Origin: Flavobacterium poyangense
Lineage (GTDB): Bacteria; Bacteroidota; Bacteroidia; Flavobacteriales; Flavobacteriaceae
Assembly: GCF_011751075.1 (NCBI RefSeq)
Contig: NZ_JAALLN010000002.1
Location: 62,001-126,000, forward strand
Direction: 5' to 3'
Length of the DNA: 64,000 nucleotides
Shown here in pieces: positions 18,408-27,941 of the stretch. Numbering within the stretch: the stretch's first letter is position 1; every line of letters begins with the position of its first letter. The notes under the pieces were generated by a model. It made no database searches. It was given only the letters and a program-made list of their open reading frames with translations, and was not told the DNA's origin. The position numbers were made by a program, and so were the translations under genes.

Positions 18408-19154
18408 TTATCCTTTCAAACTTGCTGCTAAATACTCACGGTTCATACGTGCTATATTCTCAAGAGAAATTCCTTTTGGACATTCCACTTCACAAGCTCC
18501 GGTGTTAGTACAGTTACCAAAACCTTCTAAATCCATTTGGTGTACCATGTTTAAAACACGATCTGTTGCCTCCACTTTACCTTGTGGCAATAATGCATAT
18601 TGAGATACTTTTGCAGAAACGAACAACATTGCTGATGAGTTTTTACAAGTAGCCACACAAGCTCCACAACCAATACAAGCAGCAGCATCAAAAGATTTGT
18701 CTGCATCGTCTTTGTTAATCGGAATGGTGTTGGCATCAATTGTATTTCCTGAAGTATTTACCGAGATAAATCCTCCTGCATGTTGAATTCTGTCAAAAGA
18801 ACTTCTGTCAACAACTAAATCTTTAATTACCGGGAAAGCTTTTGCTCTAAATGGTTCTATAAAAATCGTATCACCATCTTTAAACATACGCATGTGTAAC
18901 TGGCAAGTTGTTACTCCTCTATCCGGTCCGTGTGCTTCTCCGTTAATAAACAAAGAACACATTCCGCAGATTCCCTCACGACAATCGTGGTCAAATGCTA
19001 CCGGCTCTTCTCCTTTATTGATCAATTGCTCGTTAAGAACGTCAAGCATTTCAAGGAAAGACATATCCGGCTCGATTCCATCAATTGGATAAGCAACTAT
19101 TCCTCCTTTATCTTGGGCGTTTTTTTGACGCCATATTTTTAATGTAAGTTTCAT
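18408..19154 (-). CDS. sdhB: Succinate dehydrogenase / fumarate reductase iron-sulfur subunit
   Basis: A 248-residue SdhB with all cluster cysteines. C58, C63, C66 and C84 bind [2Fe-2S]. C160, C163, C166 and C170 in [11 protein letters not shown], with C215, C221 and C225, give the [4Fe-4S] and [3Fe-4S] sites. It passes electrons from the flavin subunit to the quinone site at the inner membrane. It is the last gene of sdhCAB; the 99-base gap to sdhA holds a short repeat, so the three are probably still one transcript. Confidence 0.96.
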   Translation of the reverse strand: MKLTLKIWRQKNAQDKGGIVAYPIDGIEPDMSFLEMLDVLNEQLINKGEEPVAFDHDCREGICGMCSLFINGEAHGPDRGVTTCQLHMRMFKDGDTIFIEPFRAKAFPVIKDLVVDRSSFDRIQHAGGFISVNTSGNTIDANTIPINKDDADKSFDAAACIGCGACVATCKNSSAMLFVSAKVSQYALLPQGKVEATDRVLNMVHQMDLEGFGNCTNTGACEVECPKGISLENIARMNREYLAASLKG

Positions 19155-19188
19155 CTTTTTTTAAGTTTTAAAAGTTTTGAAGTCGAAA

Positions 19189-19247
19189 GTCAAAAGTCAT
19201 AAAGTCAAAAGTATAAGGCTTTAGACTTTAGACTTTGGCCTTTTGAC
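19189..19247. repeat. Short GTCAAAAG/CTTTTGAC inverted repeat
   Basis: GTCAAAAGTC-type words facing GACTTTGGCCTTTTGAC, a short hairpin between sdhA and sdhB. Similar imperfect words are common in this window. It could affect the sdhB/sdhA ratio. Confidence 0.5.
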
Positions 19248-19253
19248 CAAAAT

Positions 19254-21254
19254 CTATTTGTAACTACGCTGTACTAATTTAATATTTTCGTAATTCAGAG
19301 GTTCTTTGTGTAATACAGCATCGCTCGGTTTTCCTTTGTATTCCCAAGCTGCCACATAGGCAAAGTTATCGTCATCACGAAGTGCTTCTCCTTCTTCTGT
19401 TTGGTACTCCTCACGGAAGTGACCTCCACAAGATTCGTTACGGTGTAAAGCATCTTTCGCGAACAATTCTCCTAATTCTAAGAAATCGGCAACACGAGTT
19501 GCTTTTTCTAATTCCTGATTAAATTCGTTAGCACTTCCCGGTACTTTTACATCTTTATAAAACTCTTCACGTAAAGCGGCAATTTCTTCGATAGCTTCAG
19601 CTAAACCTTTAGCATTACGAGCCATACCTACTTTATTCCACATGATTTTTCCTAATTTTTTGTGGAAATAATCTACAGAATGTGTTCCTTTATTATTGAT
19701 AAATTTCTCAATTTGATCTTTAACAGCTTTCTCAGCTTCTAAGAATTCCGGTAAATCTATAGAGATTTCTCCCATTTTAATATCCGGTGCAAGATAATCT
19801 CCAATCGTGTAAGGCAATACAAAATAACCATCAGCCAAACCTTGCATCAAGGCAGAAGCTCCAAGTCTGTTTGCTCCGTGATCTGAGAAGTTAGACTCTC
19901 CGATTGAGAAACATCCCGGGATTGTAGTCATTAAGTTGTAATCAACCCAGGTTCCACCCATTGTATAGTGAACCGCAGGATAAATCATCATTGGTGTTGT
20001 ATATGGATCTTCATCGACGATTTTGTAATACATCTGGAATAAGTTTCCGTATTTACTTTTCACGATTGCAGCTCCTAATTTAGTAACCAAAGCAACATCT
20101 TTATCATCTAAACCTTTCACATAAGCATCTTCAGTTCCGTAACGTTTAATTGCTGCTGCGAAATCTAAGTAAACTGCTTCACCCGTTTTGTTAACTCCAA
20201 AACCGGCATCACATCTTTCTTTTGCAGCACGAGACGCAACGTCACGTGGCACTAAGTTACCAAAAGCAGGATATCTTCTTTCTAAGAAATAATCTCTTTC
20301 ACTTTCTGATAAATCAGTCGCTTTTTTCTTTCCTTCACGAATTGCTTTCGCATCTTCCAGTTTTGCAGGAACCCAAATACGACCGTCATTACGTAACGAC
20401 TCAGACATCAAAGTCAGTTTTGACTGGTGATCTCCTGAAACCGGAATACAAGTTGGGTGAATTTGCGTATAACAAGGATTAGCAAAAAATGCTCCTTTTT
20501 TATGTATTTTCCAAGCTGCTGTAGCGTTACTTCCCATAGCATTTGTTGACAAGAAAAACACGTTTCCGTATCCTCCTGAACCAATTACTACCGCGTGAGC
20601 AGAATGTCTTTCTATTTCTCCTGTAATCAAATTACGAGCGATAATACCTCTCGCTTTTCCGTCAACGATTACAATGTCAAGCATCTCGTGACGGTTGTAC
20701 ATTTTTATTTTTCCACGACCAATCTGACGGTTCATTGCAGAATAAGCTCCTAACAATAATTGCTGTCCGGTTTGTCCTTGTGCATAAAAAGTACGAGAAA
20801 CCAAAGTTCCTCCAAAAGAACGGTTATCTAATAATCCGCCATATTCACGAGCCAACGGAACTCCTTGAGCCACACATTGGTCAATAATATTAGCAGAAAC
20901 TTCAGCCAAACGGTGAACGTTTGCCTCACGTGCGCGGTAATCTCCACCTTTTACAGTATCATAGAACAATCTGTAAACAGAGTCACCGTCACCTTTATAA
21001 TTTTTTGCCGCATTGATACCACCTTGTGCAGCAATAGAGTGCGCACGTCTTGGTGAATCCTGAAAGCAAAATGCTTTTACGTTATATCCTAATTCAGCCA
21101 AAGTAGCCGCAGCAGAACCTCCAGCTAAACCTGTTCCAACTACAATAATATCTAAATTACGTTTATTAGCAGGGTTTACTAAATTAATGTGATTTTTATA
21201 ATCTGTCCATTTGTCCGCAATTGGACCTTTTGGGATTTTTGAATCTAATGCCAT
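19254..21254 (-). CDS. sdhA: Succinate dehydrogenase / fumarate reductase flavoprotein subunit
   Basis: A 666-residue flavoprotein. The N-terminal dinucleotide-binding motif is [17 protein letters not shown], and H72 in [13 protein letters not shown] is the expected covalent FAD attachment residue. The capping domain and active-site region follow ([33 protein letters not shown]). It oxidises succinate in the citric acid cycle. Its length and partner SdhC place it in the B-type group. It lies 12 bases after sdhC. Confidence 0.97.
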   Translation of the reverse strand: MALDSKIPKGPIADKWTDYKNHINLVNPANKRNLDIIVVGTGLAGGSAAATLAELGYNVKAFCFQDSPRRAHSIAAQGGINAAKNYKGDGDSVYRLFYDTVKGGDYRAREANVHRLAEVSANIIDQCVAQGVPLAREYGGLLDNRSFGGTLVSRTFYAQGQTGQQLLLGAYSAMNRQIGRGKIKMYNRHEMLDIVIVDGKARGIIARNLITGEIERHSAHAVVIGSGGYGNVFFLSTNAMGSNATAAWKIHKKGAFFANPCYTQIHPTCIPVSGDHQSKLTLMSESLRNDGRIWVPAKLEDAKAIREGKKKATDLSESERDYFLERRYPAFGNLVPRDVASRAAKERCDAGFGVNKTGEAVYLDFAAAIKRYGTEDAYVKGLDDKDVALVTKLGAAIVKSKYGNLFQMYYKIVDEDPYTTPMMIYPAVHYTMGGTWVDYNLMTTIPGCFSIGESNFSDHGANRLGASALMQGLADGYFVLPYTIGDYLAPDIKMGEISIDLPEFLEAEKAVKDQIEKFINNKGTHSVDYFHKKLGKIMWNKVGMARNAKGLAEAIEEIAALREEFYKDVKVPGSANEFNQELEKATRVADFLELGELFAKDALHRNESCGGHFREEYQTEEGEALRDDDNFAYVAAWEYKGKPSDAVLHKEPLNYENIKLVQRSYK

Positions 21255-21266
21255 TATATAATGATA

Positions 21267-21935
21267 TTAATTATTGATGAAATGATGAACTAAAGCGATT
21301 ATCACGAAAAGTGCCGGTACTACAACCGCAAATCCATAACCGATTTTACTTAAGAATCTTGAATATTTGTTGTGCATCCCCACTGATTGAAGAGAAGAGC
21401 TGAATCCGTGCCAAAGGTGAAAACCTAAAAGAACGAAAGACACACAGTATATTCCTGTACGAATTGGATCGTGAAATTTGTGAACTAACTCACCATAATA
21501 TCTTGTAGCATCCGGAGCAGTTCCAACTATATACTTATAGGAAACTTCAGGAAACCAGAAATCATAAAAATGCAATCCTAAGAAAGCTAAAATAACCAGT
21601 CCAGAAATAATCATATTTCTTGAAGTCCAAGAAGCATTTGCCGCTCCATTGTATTTTGCGTATGCAATTGGTCTTGCTGCGCTATTTTGTGCTGTCAATA
21701 TAAATCCCATTACGAAGTGGAAAATTACACCAACTGCCAAAACAGGCTGCATTACATATTGTATCAGCGGATTGTATCCCATAAAGTGAGAAGCTTCGTT
21801 AAAAACGTCTACACTAATAATAGAAATAAAATTTAAGGAAACATGCAGCGCTAAAAACGTGATTAAGAATATTCCCGAAAGAGCCATAGCCACTTTCTTT
21901 AAGATGGAAGCATTCAATAGTGCAGATTGTGCCAT
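21267..21935 (-). CDS. sdhC: Succinate dehydrogenase cytochrome b subunit, B-type
   Basis: A 222-residue membrane protein with five membrane segments and well-placed histidines (ALHVSLNF, VIFHFVMG, GLHFYDF, LGFHLWHGF), as in fumarate-reductase-type single-anchor subunits carrying two haems b. It docks sdhA/B to the membrane and reduces menaquinone. First gene of the operon. Confidence 0.93.
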   Translation of the reverse strand: MAQSALLNASILKKVAMALSGIFLITFLALHVSLNFISIISVDVFNEASHFMGYNPLIQYVMQPVLAVGVIFHFVMGFILTAQNSAARPIAYAKYNGAANASWTSRNMIISGLVILAFLGLHFYDFWFPEVSYKYIVGTAPDATRYYGELVHKFHDPIRTGIYCVSFVLLGFHLWHGFSSSLQSVGMHNKYSRFLSKIGYGFAVVVPALFVIIALVHHFINN

Positions 21936-21968
21936 AAGAGTTTAAGTAGTTTGTTTTAAAAAATTATA

Positions 21969-21999
21969 CAAAAATAAAGCAATTAGACATCAACTACAA
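21969..21999 (-). promoter_or_regulatory. sdhCAB promoter
   Basis: Leftward -7 box TATTTTTG (complement of 21969-21976) with GTTG 20 bp upstream (complement of 21997-22000). The rest of the 315-base gap to mvaS is AT-rich with no further feature seen. Confidence 0.55.
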
Positions 22000-22250
22000 C
22001 CATTTCGCTCTTATTTATAATGATTTTAAAGAGCTTTCCCCTCGATTATTGCAAATTATTTAAAAACAAGAAAATAGATTTTTTTTGCAAGCCATTTTAA
22101 CAAATTACTCGTTTTTATATAATTACCAAATTGTTATTTTTTACCGCCTTTTGATTTGTTTTCCTCAAAAATAAAGTTCACAAGAATTTTACTGTCTCAA
22201 AACAACTAAATTCTAACAGCATAATTTTACCTTTATCGGCTTCAAAAAAA

Positions 22251-23618
22251 ATGAGAATGAAAACAGGAATTGACGCTATCTCTTTTGATGTAGCCAACAT
22301 ACACTTACCTATCAAAACTTTGGCAGTTGCCAGAAATATAGAACCCGAAAAATTAGAAAAAGGACTTGGGTTAATCAAAATGACTTTACCGGATGCACAC
22401 CAGGATGCAGTAGTTTTTGGAGCAAATGCTTTAACCAAACTAATTACCGAAAACCAAATAAACCTAAACGAAATCAGTCGGATTTATGTAGGGACCGAAA
22501 GTGCTATCGATAGCTCTAAACCTATTAGTTCTTTCCTGATTGCTTTAATGGAACAAAAGTTTGGCGAAGATGTTTTAGCCGAATGTGATGTGGTTGATTT
22601 TACTTTTGCCTGTATTGGTGGTGTTGACGCCCTACAAAACTGTATTGACTTTGTAAAACTGAATCCGACTAAAAAAGCGATTGTAGTTACAACCGATTTT
22701 GCCAAATACGACTTAAATTCAACAGGAGAATATACACAAGGGGCCGGAGCTTTGGCTATGTTGGTAACTTCAAACCCAAGAATTATTGCTTTTGACGAAA
22801 ATTGGGCTACCAGTACCAAAGGTGTTTTTGATTTTTTCAAACCCTATAGAACTATCTCCAAACAAGCGATTACACAAAACAACAATAACGACTCCTGGTT
22901 TGACAACTTAGAATGCGAAATCGAAATCCACAAAGACCAACCGGTTTTTGATGGCCAGTATTCGAATCAATGTTATATGGATCGTACTCGATCTGCCTAC
23001 TTTTCATTCAAGAAATTGAAAAACACAACCGAAACTTTATACAATTCCTGGAACTGTATTATCATGCACTTGCCTTATTCTTTTCAGGGAAGAAGAATGT
23101 TGTCGGAAATTTATGCTTTAGATCATGCCGATAAAATCATTGCTGATGATAGTACACCCGCAGATTATCAAACTAAAATTAAAGAAGTAGCAAAATCTGA
23201 TGACTATAGAAATTTTGTAAAGGAGAAATTACAACCCGCAGAATTAGCTTCTTCTTTAATCGGAAATCTTTATACAGGTTCTATTTTCATGGGATTATTA
23301 TCGACTCTGGCACATTATTATGATACTAAAAAAGAAATTTCGGGAACAAAATTTGGTTTCTTAGCCTACGGAAGCGGTTCTAAATCAAAAGTTTTTGAAG
23401 GAACAATTCAACCCGAATGGCAATCGGCTTTAGCCAAAACCAAACTTTTTGAAAATTTAGAGCAAAGCACAGAAATTGATTTCGAGACTTACGAAAGACT
23501 TCATAAAAAAGAACAAAAAGAAAGTATCAGAACTCCAAAACAAGAATGGGTTTTAGATCGAATCGAAAAAGAAATCCCAGTTTTAATTGGGGCCAGGTAT
23601 TATAAATGGGTGGATTAA
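22251..23618 (+). CDS. mvaS: Hydroxymethylglutaryl-CoA synthase
   Basis: A 455-residue thiolase-fold enzyme. The nucleophile is C121 in FTFACIGGVDALQN and the general-base glutamate E83 is in GTESAIDSSKP; a third element is the WNCIIMHLPYS histidine. It condenses acetyl-CoA and acetoacetyl-CoA to HMG-CoA, the first committed step of the mevalonate route to isoprenoids used by Flavobacteriia. Start at 22251; a second ATG two codons on is equally possible. No partner mevalonate gene is adjacent. Confidence 0.92.
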   Translation: MRMKTGIDAISFDVANIHLPIKTLAVARNIEPEKLEKGLGLIKMTLPDAHQDAVVFGANALTKLITENQINLNEISRIYVGTESAIDSSKPISSFLIALMEQKFGEDVLAECDVVDFTFACIGGVDALQNCIDFVKLNPTKKAIVVTTDFAKYDLNSTGEYTQGAGALAMLVTSNPRIIAFDENWATSTKGVFDFFKPYRTISKQAITQNNNNDSWFDNLECEIEIHKDQPVFDGQYSNQCYMDRTRSAYFSFKKLKNTTETLYNSWNCIIMHLPYSFQGRRMLSEIYALDHADKIIADDSTPADYQTKIKEVAKSDDYRNFVKEKLQPAELASSLIGNLYTGSIFMGLLSTLAHYYDTKKEISGTKFGFLAYGSGSKSKVFEGTIQPEWQSALAKTKLFENLEQSTEIDFETYERLHKKEQKESIRTPKQEWVLDRIEKEIPVLIGARYYKWVD

Positions 23619-23672
23619 AATTTTAAATTTCAATTAAAAAATTCCAAATACCAACAAACAGGAAACAACCCC

Positions 23673-24195
23673 TGTCATTTCGAAGGAGACTCGAGCGATA
23701 GCGAATAGACGAAGTAAATAACACCAGTAATTCGACAAAGATTGACGACATTCTTTGCGGAGTCTCATCTCATATGTGATTCTTCATTCTTCGGAATGAC
23801 AATTGTTACTTGTTATTGGTTAGAATTACAGAGTTGTCGCATAAACCCGCCTCCCCTGTCATTCCGAGGCACGAGGAATCACACCGGTAATTCGACAAAG
23901 ATTGGCGGCATGCTGGCTGGAGTTTCTTGTGTGATTCCTCATTCTTCGGAATGACAATTGTTGCTTGTTATTGGTTAGAAGTACAGAGTTGTCGCATAAC
24001 CCCACCTCCCCTGTCATTCCGAGGTACAAGGAATCGCACCAGTAATTCGACAAAGATTGGCGACATACAGGCCGGAGTTTCTAGTGTGATTCCTCATTCT
24101 TCGGAATGACAATTGTTGCTTGTTATTGGTTAGAATTAAAGAGTTGTCGCATAAGCCCGTCTCGTCTATCAATTCCGAAGGATGACAAAACTGAC
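23673..24195. repeat. Tandem array of hairpin repeats, 155-bp period
   Basis: Two full copies begin with TGTCATTCCGAGG at 23857 and 24012 (period 155), preceded by a diverged copy from 23673 and followed by a fragment near 24165. In each full copy the left arm is inverted against GTGTGATTCCTCATTCTTCG (23929 and 24084 onward), making about a 100-bp hairpin. A linker containing TTGTTATTGGTTAGAA separates the units. The same hairpin occurs alone at 28971-29068. Apparent reading frames here are repeat artefacts. Confidence 0.9.
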
Positions 24196-24241
24196 GTTTT
24201 TTACACCCTGTAAACATTACAATAACAATCGAAGTGCCCCA

Positions 24242-24418
24242 TCAATCCTTCTTATGCTGTTCTGTATAATGCTGATTTCCTTTGATTCTTGTATCTTCGA
24301 TATTCATTCCGCTTGCCATTCCGAGCATGAAAGCAGTCATTATTAAAATTACTTTTCTTTTTACCCAATGAAGTGGTCGCTTAGATTGCTCTAAACGTGT
24401 TTTATTTTGTTTATACAT
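24242..24418 (-). CDS. 58-residue single-pass membrane protein, unknown
   Basis: Frame from ATG at 24416-24418 to a TGA at 24242-24244. It has a basic N-terminus (about 1-22), one hydrophobic segment (VILIMTAFMLGMASGM, about 23-38) and a polar basic tail ending HYTEQHKKD. It is 79 bases downstream of the 123-residue gene on the same strand. No family was recognised; the clear topology is the only support, and there is no strong ribosome-binding site, as is normal here. Confidence 0.45.
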   Translation of the reverse strand: MYKQNKTRLEQSKRPLHWVKRKVILIMTAFMLGMASGMNIEDTRIKGNQHYTEQHKKD

Positions 24419-24497
24419 TTTGAAAATGATAAATGATTAGACATTATAATATCATCTTATGCTTTGATATAGCATAAATGCTCAGAAAAAAGATCCC

Positions 24498-24869
24498 TTA
24501 AGCGCTGTATAAACTTTTATGAAAATGGTTTGAAATAATTCTTTCATTCACAAAAACGGATTGTTTTATAAATGAATTTATATTCTGATGAAGAAGCTCA
24601 CATAATCTTAAAACAGTTCGGGTTCGTAAACTAAAACCGTCCCTGAACTGAAAAAAGCTGAAAAGTATTAAAAACGAGACTCTCCCAACACTTTTGGTCT
24701 GAATAAATTTAAATAACCGAAGCGTTTTGAAATCTGATTCTCTTCTAAATACAACATAAGAAAATTGATAATAGCCCGACAATTTGGGCTGAGAATTTAA
24801 AGTACCATCGCCCACAATCACGGCAAAAACCAAAAAGAGAGAAATTAGGTATTTTAAATATTTTTTCAA
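24498..24869 (-). CDS. Small exported or membrane protein, unknown
   Basis: A 123-residue protein whose first 20 residues (MKKYLKYLISLFLVFAVIVG) form a signal or anchor, followed by a basic, aromatic-rich region and an Asn/His/Ser-rich C-terminus. No known domain was recognised. It is in tandem with the 58-residue gene and could be co-transcribed. It may be lineage-specific, and could be a spurious frame in an AT-rich gap. Confidence 0.45.
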   Translation of the reverse strand: MKKYLKYLISLFLVFAVIVGDGTLNSQPKLSGYYQFSYVVFRRESDFKTLRLFKFIQTKSVGRVSFLILFSFFQFRDGFSLRTRTVLRLCELLHQNINSFIKQSVFVNERIISNHFHKSLYSA

Positions 24870-24967
24870 TTTAGATGAATTGAACCGTTAAGTTTTAAGC
24901 AAACGAAAATACAAATTAAAACAAAATTTACAATTTCAATCGCCCCCTATTTACTGATCTCTTTTTT

Positions 24968-25522
24968 TCAATCTATAATTTTTTCTTCTTTTCTAAAAAG
25001 TAAAAAACCTAATCCTAAAACGAAAACCAAACAACTCAAAAACATATAAACTCCATTTTTTAAAACAAAAAAAGAAAAACCGATTGTTGGCGACGCCAGA
25101 ACAACCATCAAAACACTTATGGTATGGGTACGAATAAAATGTATCGCATGTACAGACAACCCGACAAAAAGCAACGATGGGCCAATAGCAATAAACGGAT
25201 AAAAAACTTCCGGCGTATTACTGATATGAACACTCAATTGTGATTGAGCAAGCACATCATCACCGAAACTCCCCATTACAAAGTCAATTGTACAAAGGCC
25301 AATATGAGCAATAACTCCCAAGGCCGTTATAAAGGAAGCGACAGCATTCAATCTGTTTTTAGGAAAAACATCATTAAAAGACAACAACAAACAAGCTCCA
25401 ATTAAATTAAACCAATGCGCAAAATCGATTGGTTTTTGAAAATGAGGTAAAATTTTAGAAAATAATAAATAACTGATCAAAAAAAGTAGCAGTCCGATTA
25501 GGCAAATGTGTTTTGTTTTCAT
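24968..25522 (-). CDS. Uncharacterised multi-pass membrane protein
   Basis: A 184-residue protein with about six hydrophobic segments, only short loops and a charged C-terminus (FRKEEKIID). A polar loop with VMGSFGDDVLAQSQLSVHIS lies between the third and fourth segments. No family was recognised. It lies 89 bases downstream of the LytTR regulator gene, in the same direction, and is a plausible partner of that membrane regulator. Confidence 0.7.
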   Translation of the reverse strand: MKTKHICLIGLLLFLISYLLFSKILPHFQKPIDFAHWFNLIGACLLLSFNDVFPKNRLNAVASFITALGVIAHIGLCTIDFVMGSFGDDVLAQSQLSVHISNTPEVFYPFIAIGPSLLFVGLSVHAIHFIRTHTISVLMVVLASPTIGFSFFVLKNGVYMFLSCLVFVLGLGFLLFRKEEKIID

Positions 25523-25611
25523 AATTAAGTTTAAAAATTAAGAAAGCAAAACTAGAGTAAGAAACCTGAGTAAGTGCCAATTTTATTGACTTAGGTACAA
25601 AACACAACCTT

Positions 25612-26364
25612 TTAGGTACGAAATTCTAATGCCCGTAAAATTTCTTTATAATTTTTAGAAACCGGGAGTTCAATTTGAGTAAGTGCAATCGTATTTTGAT
25701 CTTTCCAGGAAATAAAATGCAGTGGATTTATCAAGTGCGAACGATGTATTTGAAGTAAAAAATCAAAATCCTGCTGTACTTTTTTAAGTGAACAACGAAT
25801 TAATTTCGAACGAAGTTCAATATTCTCGATATAAAAAATCTCAACATAATTTTGAGCATTCGAAATACAAACCAAATCTGATTTTTTAATTCTCAAAATA
25901 TCGAGTTTATTATCTCCTTTAAATAACAACATATCCTCTTTTACAGGAATCAGCTTAATCAAATACCTTCTTGCCAGAAGAAGCACCGGAGTTAAAATCA
26001 AAGCCACTTTGACAAATATTATAGCAACAAACTCCGTGAAACTATACCCACCATTTAAAATTGGACTTTTATAATAGGCATAAATCCCAATCAGATAGAT
26101 CGAATAAAAAAAGATAATACTTATCGCTTCTAAGCCAATACTCCAATTTGATGTTTTCTCATAAACTCTTTTTTGAAGGATTGAAAGAATCGCATAACAC
26201 AAAAAAGCCATCAAACTAAATCCGGCACTTATCAAAAACCAAGCTCTAAAATTTACAGTGCCATCATCAAAAGGTCTTATGATAAAGGCGAAGACAAAAA
26301 GCCAAACGCTAATCAGAATTCCAACTATCAAGTGGTGTTTTATGGATGGATTCAATTCTTTCAT
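25612..26364 (-). CDS. Membrane-anchored LytTR DNA-binding regulator
   Basis: A 250-residue protein: four hydrophobic segments in the first about 140 residues, then a LytTR domain (about 150-248) with ISNAQNYVEIFY and the LLQIHRSHLINPLHF stretch typical of the family. There is no receiver domain, so it is a one-component, membrane-bound regulator rather than a response regulator. It starts 9 bases after the upstream SnoaL-like gene. Targets are not visible. Confidence 0.85.
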   Translation of the reverse strand: MKELNPSIKHHLIVGILISVWLFVFAFIIRPFDDGTVNFRAWFLISAGFSLMAFLCYAILSILQKRVYEKTSNWSIGLEAISIIFFYSIYLIGIYAYYKSPILNGGYSFTEFVAIIFVKVALILTPVLLLARRYLIKLIPVKEDMLLFKGDNKLDILRIKKSDLVCISNAQNYVEIFYIENIELRSKLIRCSLKKVQQDFDFLLQIHRSHLINPLHFISWKDQNTIALTQIELPVSKNYKEILRALEFRT

Positions 26365-26373
26365 TGCAGTACC

Positions 26374-26751
26374 CTAACTTACATCAGTCAATCTGACAAT
26401 TTTATTATCTAAAAATTCAAAAATAGATTTCCCTTTCAGACTTAATTCCTGGCCTGTTTTCATTCCGTTAGGAAAATCCATTCCAAGTACCGCATGATAA
26501 TCGATTTCTATTTCAGTAACATTTTCCGAATGTGTGAACGTAGTGATTACCTGACGTCTTTTTGAAAAATATTTCTTTGCTTCCTCAGCCTGATTTCTAA
26601 ATTCCTCCAATCCCGTCAAAATCATATTCACTTCGTTGTTCTGAACATTTTCAAAAACAATAGTCTTGTCAAAATCAATCATCATCTTATCAATATCAAA
26701 TTGATTGTAACCTTCAATGTAGTTTGCAATTAAATTTTCTCTGTCAATCAT
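26374..26751 (-). CDS. SnoaL/NTF2-like protein
   Basis: A 125-residue protein with the small cone-fold pattern: an N-terminal helix pair (ENLIANYIEGYNQFDIDKMM), then beta strands ending in KSIFEFLDNKIVRLTDVS. Such proteins bind small ligands or act as isomerases or hydrolases; the substrate is not predictable. Located between GNAT and LytTR genes on one strand. Confidence 0.75.
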   Translation of the reverse strand: MIDRENLIANYIEGYNQFDIDKMMIDFDKTIVFENVQNNEVNMILTGLEEFRNQAEEAKKYFSKRRQVITTFTHSENVTEIEIDYHAVLGMDFPNGMKTGQELSLKGKSIFEFLDNKIVRLTDVS

Positions 26752-26777
26752 ACTATCAAAATATAGAATTTATAAAA

Positions 26778-27215
26778 TTAATTAGAAATAGTAAACTTGT
26801 TGTGTGTCAAATCAAAACCTAAGTTTTCATAAATCAGAACATTCTCTACACGCTTCCGATTTGTGGCTACTTCAATACTTTTCAGATGATTCTGGCTCGC
26901 ATAAAGCATTATTTTAATAATTAATTGACGGCCAATTCCCTGACCTCGACAACTTTTATCAATAAAAAACTCCTGAATTTCTCCTACTAAGCCACAATGA
27001 TGCAAAAGTTTCTGTGTGTGAAAACTAATAAAACCTAAATACTCCTTTTCGTTTTCGGCGATCAAATAAACATTGTTGGGATTCGAAATGTTTTCATTGA
27101 AAATTTCTTCGAATATTTCGAAATCCAGAATTTCATTTTCGAGTTCACATATTGATTTGTAGACGAAGCCTAAATCTTGACTTTCAATTTTTCTGATTTT
27201 AATATTTAATTTCAT
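26778..27215 (-). CDS. GNAT-family N-acetyltransferase
   Basis: A 145-residue GNAT domain. The acetyl-CoA-binding loop is CRGQGIGRQLI, with the preceding EIQEFFIDKS strand and C-terminal IYENLGFDL helix/strand. Substrate unknown. It precedes the SnoaL-like gene by 26 bases and is part of a leftward group. Confidence 0.88.
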   Translation of the reverse strand: MKLNIKIRKIESQDLGFVYKSICELENEILDFEIFEEIFNENISNPNNVYLIAENEKEYLGFISFHTQKLLHHCGLVGEIQEFFIDKSCRGQGIGRQLIIKIMLYASQNHLKSIEVATNRKRVENVLIYENLGFDLTHNKFTISN

Positions 27216-27230
27216 AATGAGGCTAATTTT

Positions 27231-27908
27231 TCAATACATCCTGGAAAGGCTTGCAGTTCCATTACCAATCTTCATTAATTCTTCTGTATTCACTAGCCAT
27301 TCTAATGTTATAAATTTCGAACAATCATTCTTCAGTTCATTAGACCAGTCAATTAAAATAGCTGCTCCACCGTTTTTAATTTCATCTTTAACAAATTTAT
27401 ATGTTTTAGCGAAGTATAAAGCCCCTTCTCCTCTTAAGTCAAAAACTATATTTCTTGTTTTTGAAAAAACCGAACATAACGAAAGCCGTTTCTGCTGACT
27501 CGTATCAAGATTTTTTACCTTGTCTTTTTTAGCAAAAGCATCTATTGCAAAAATTTCAGATAGGAATACACTATTTAAATTTGCATTTTTTCTTAGATAT
27601 CTATTTACCGTAACCGGATTAAATATTCTTTTAAAAGTTGATTCATGAAAAGGCTCAGCAAAAGTCAAAGGTTTTATTATCCTAACATTTTCATGCTGTA
27701 CTTTCCCCGTAAATATAGCGGTCAATTGTTCTTTCAGAATATCAAAAAAAGGCCCCGCTTGCAAATAAATAATAACAACCTCTCCTTCTCTTAGCTCAAA
27801 GGGCGGTATATAATATTGATCCGTTTTTATTCCTTTACTTTCAATTAATAGTTCCTGCATTTCATCTAAATAAAAATCATTTAATATAAGCCTATATAAA
27901 GATTGCAC
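27231..27908 (-). CDS. Degenerate ABC-ATPase-like protein without Walker A
   Basis: A 225-residue protein not matching a well-known family. The middle, LDTSQQKRLSLCSVFSKTRN followed by NIVFDLRGEG and then GGAAILIDWSN, has the layout of an ABC signature/Walker B/His-switch region, but there is no GxxGxGKS motif and the DE pair is missing. It could be a fossil or a binding protein of ABC-ATPase descent. It sits between TPR and GNAT genes on one strand. Confidence is for the gene, not the ABC reading. Confidence 0.6.
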   Translation of the reverse strand: MQSLYRLILNDFYLDEMQELLIESKGIKTDQYYIPPFELREGEVVIIYLQAGPFFDILKEQLTAIFTGKVQHENVRIIKPLTFAEPFHESTFKRIFNPVTVNRYLRKNANLNSVFLSEIFAIDAFAKKDKVKNLDTSQQKRLSLCSVFSKTRNIVFDLRGEGALYFAKTYKFVKDEIKNGGAAILIDWSNELKNDCSKFITLEWLVNTEELMKIGNGTASLSRMY

Positions 27909-27941
27909 AATTCCAGATTTAAACCTTTTGCAAATAAAAAA

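Noticed and set aside
23673..24195. Reading frames on both strands in the repeat block
   Set aside because: They are built from the 155-bp repeat and repeat their own sequence; nothing protein-like is conserved.
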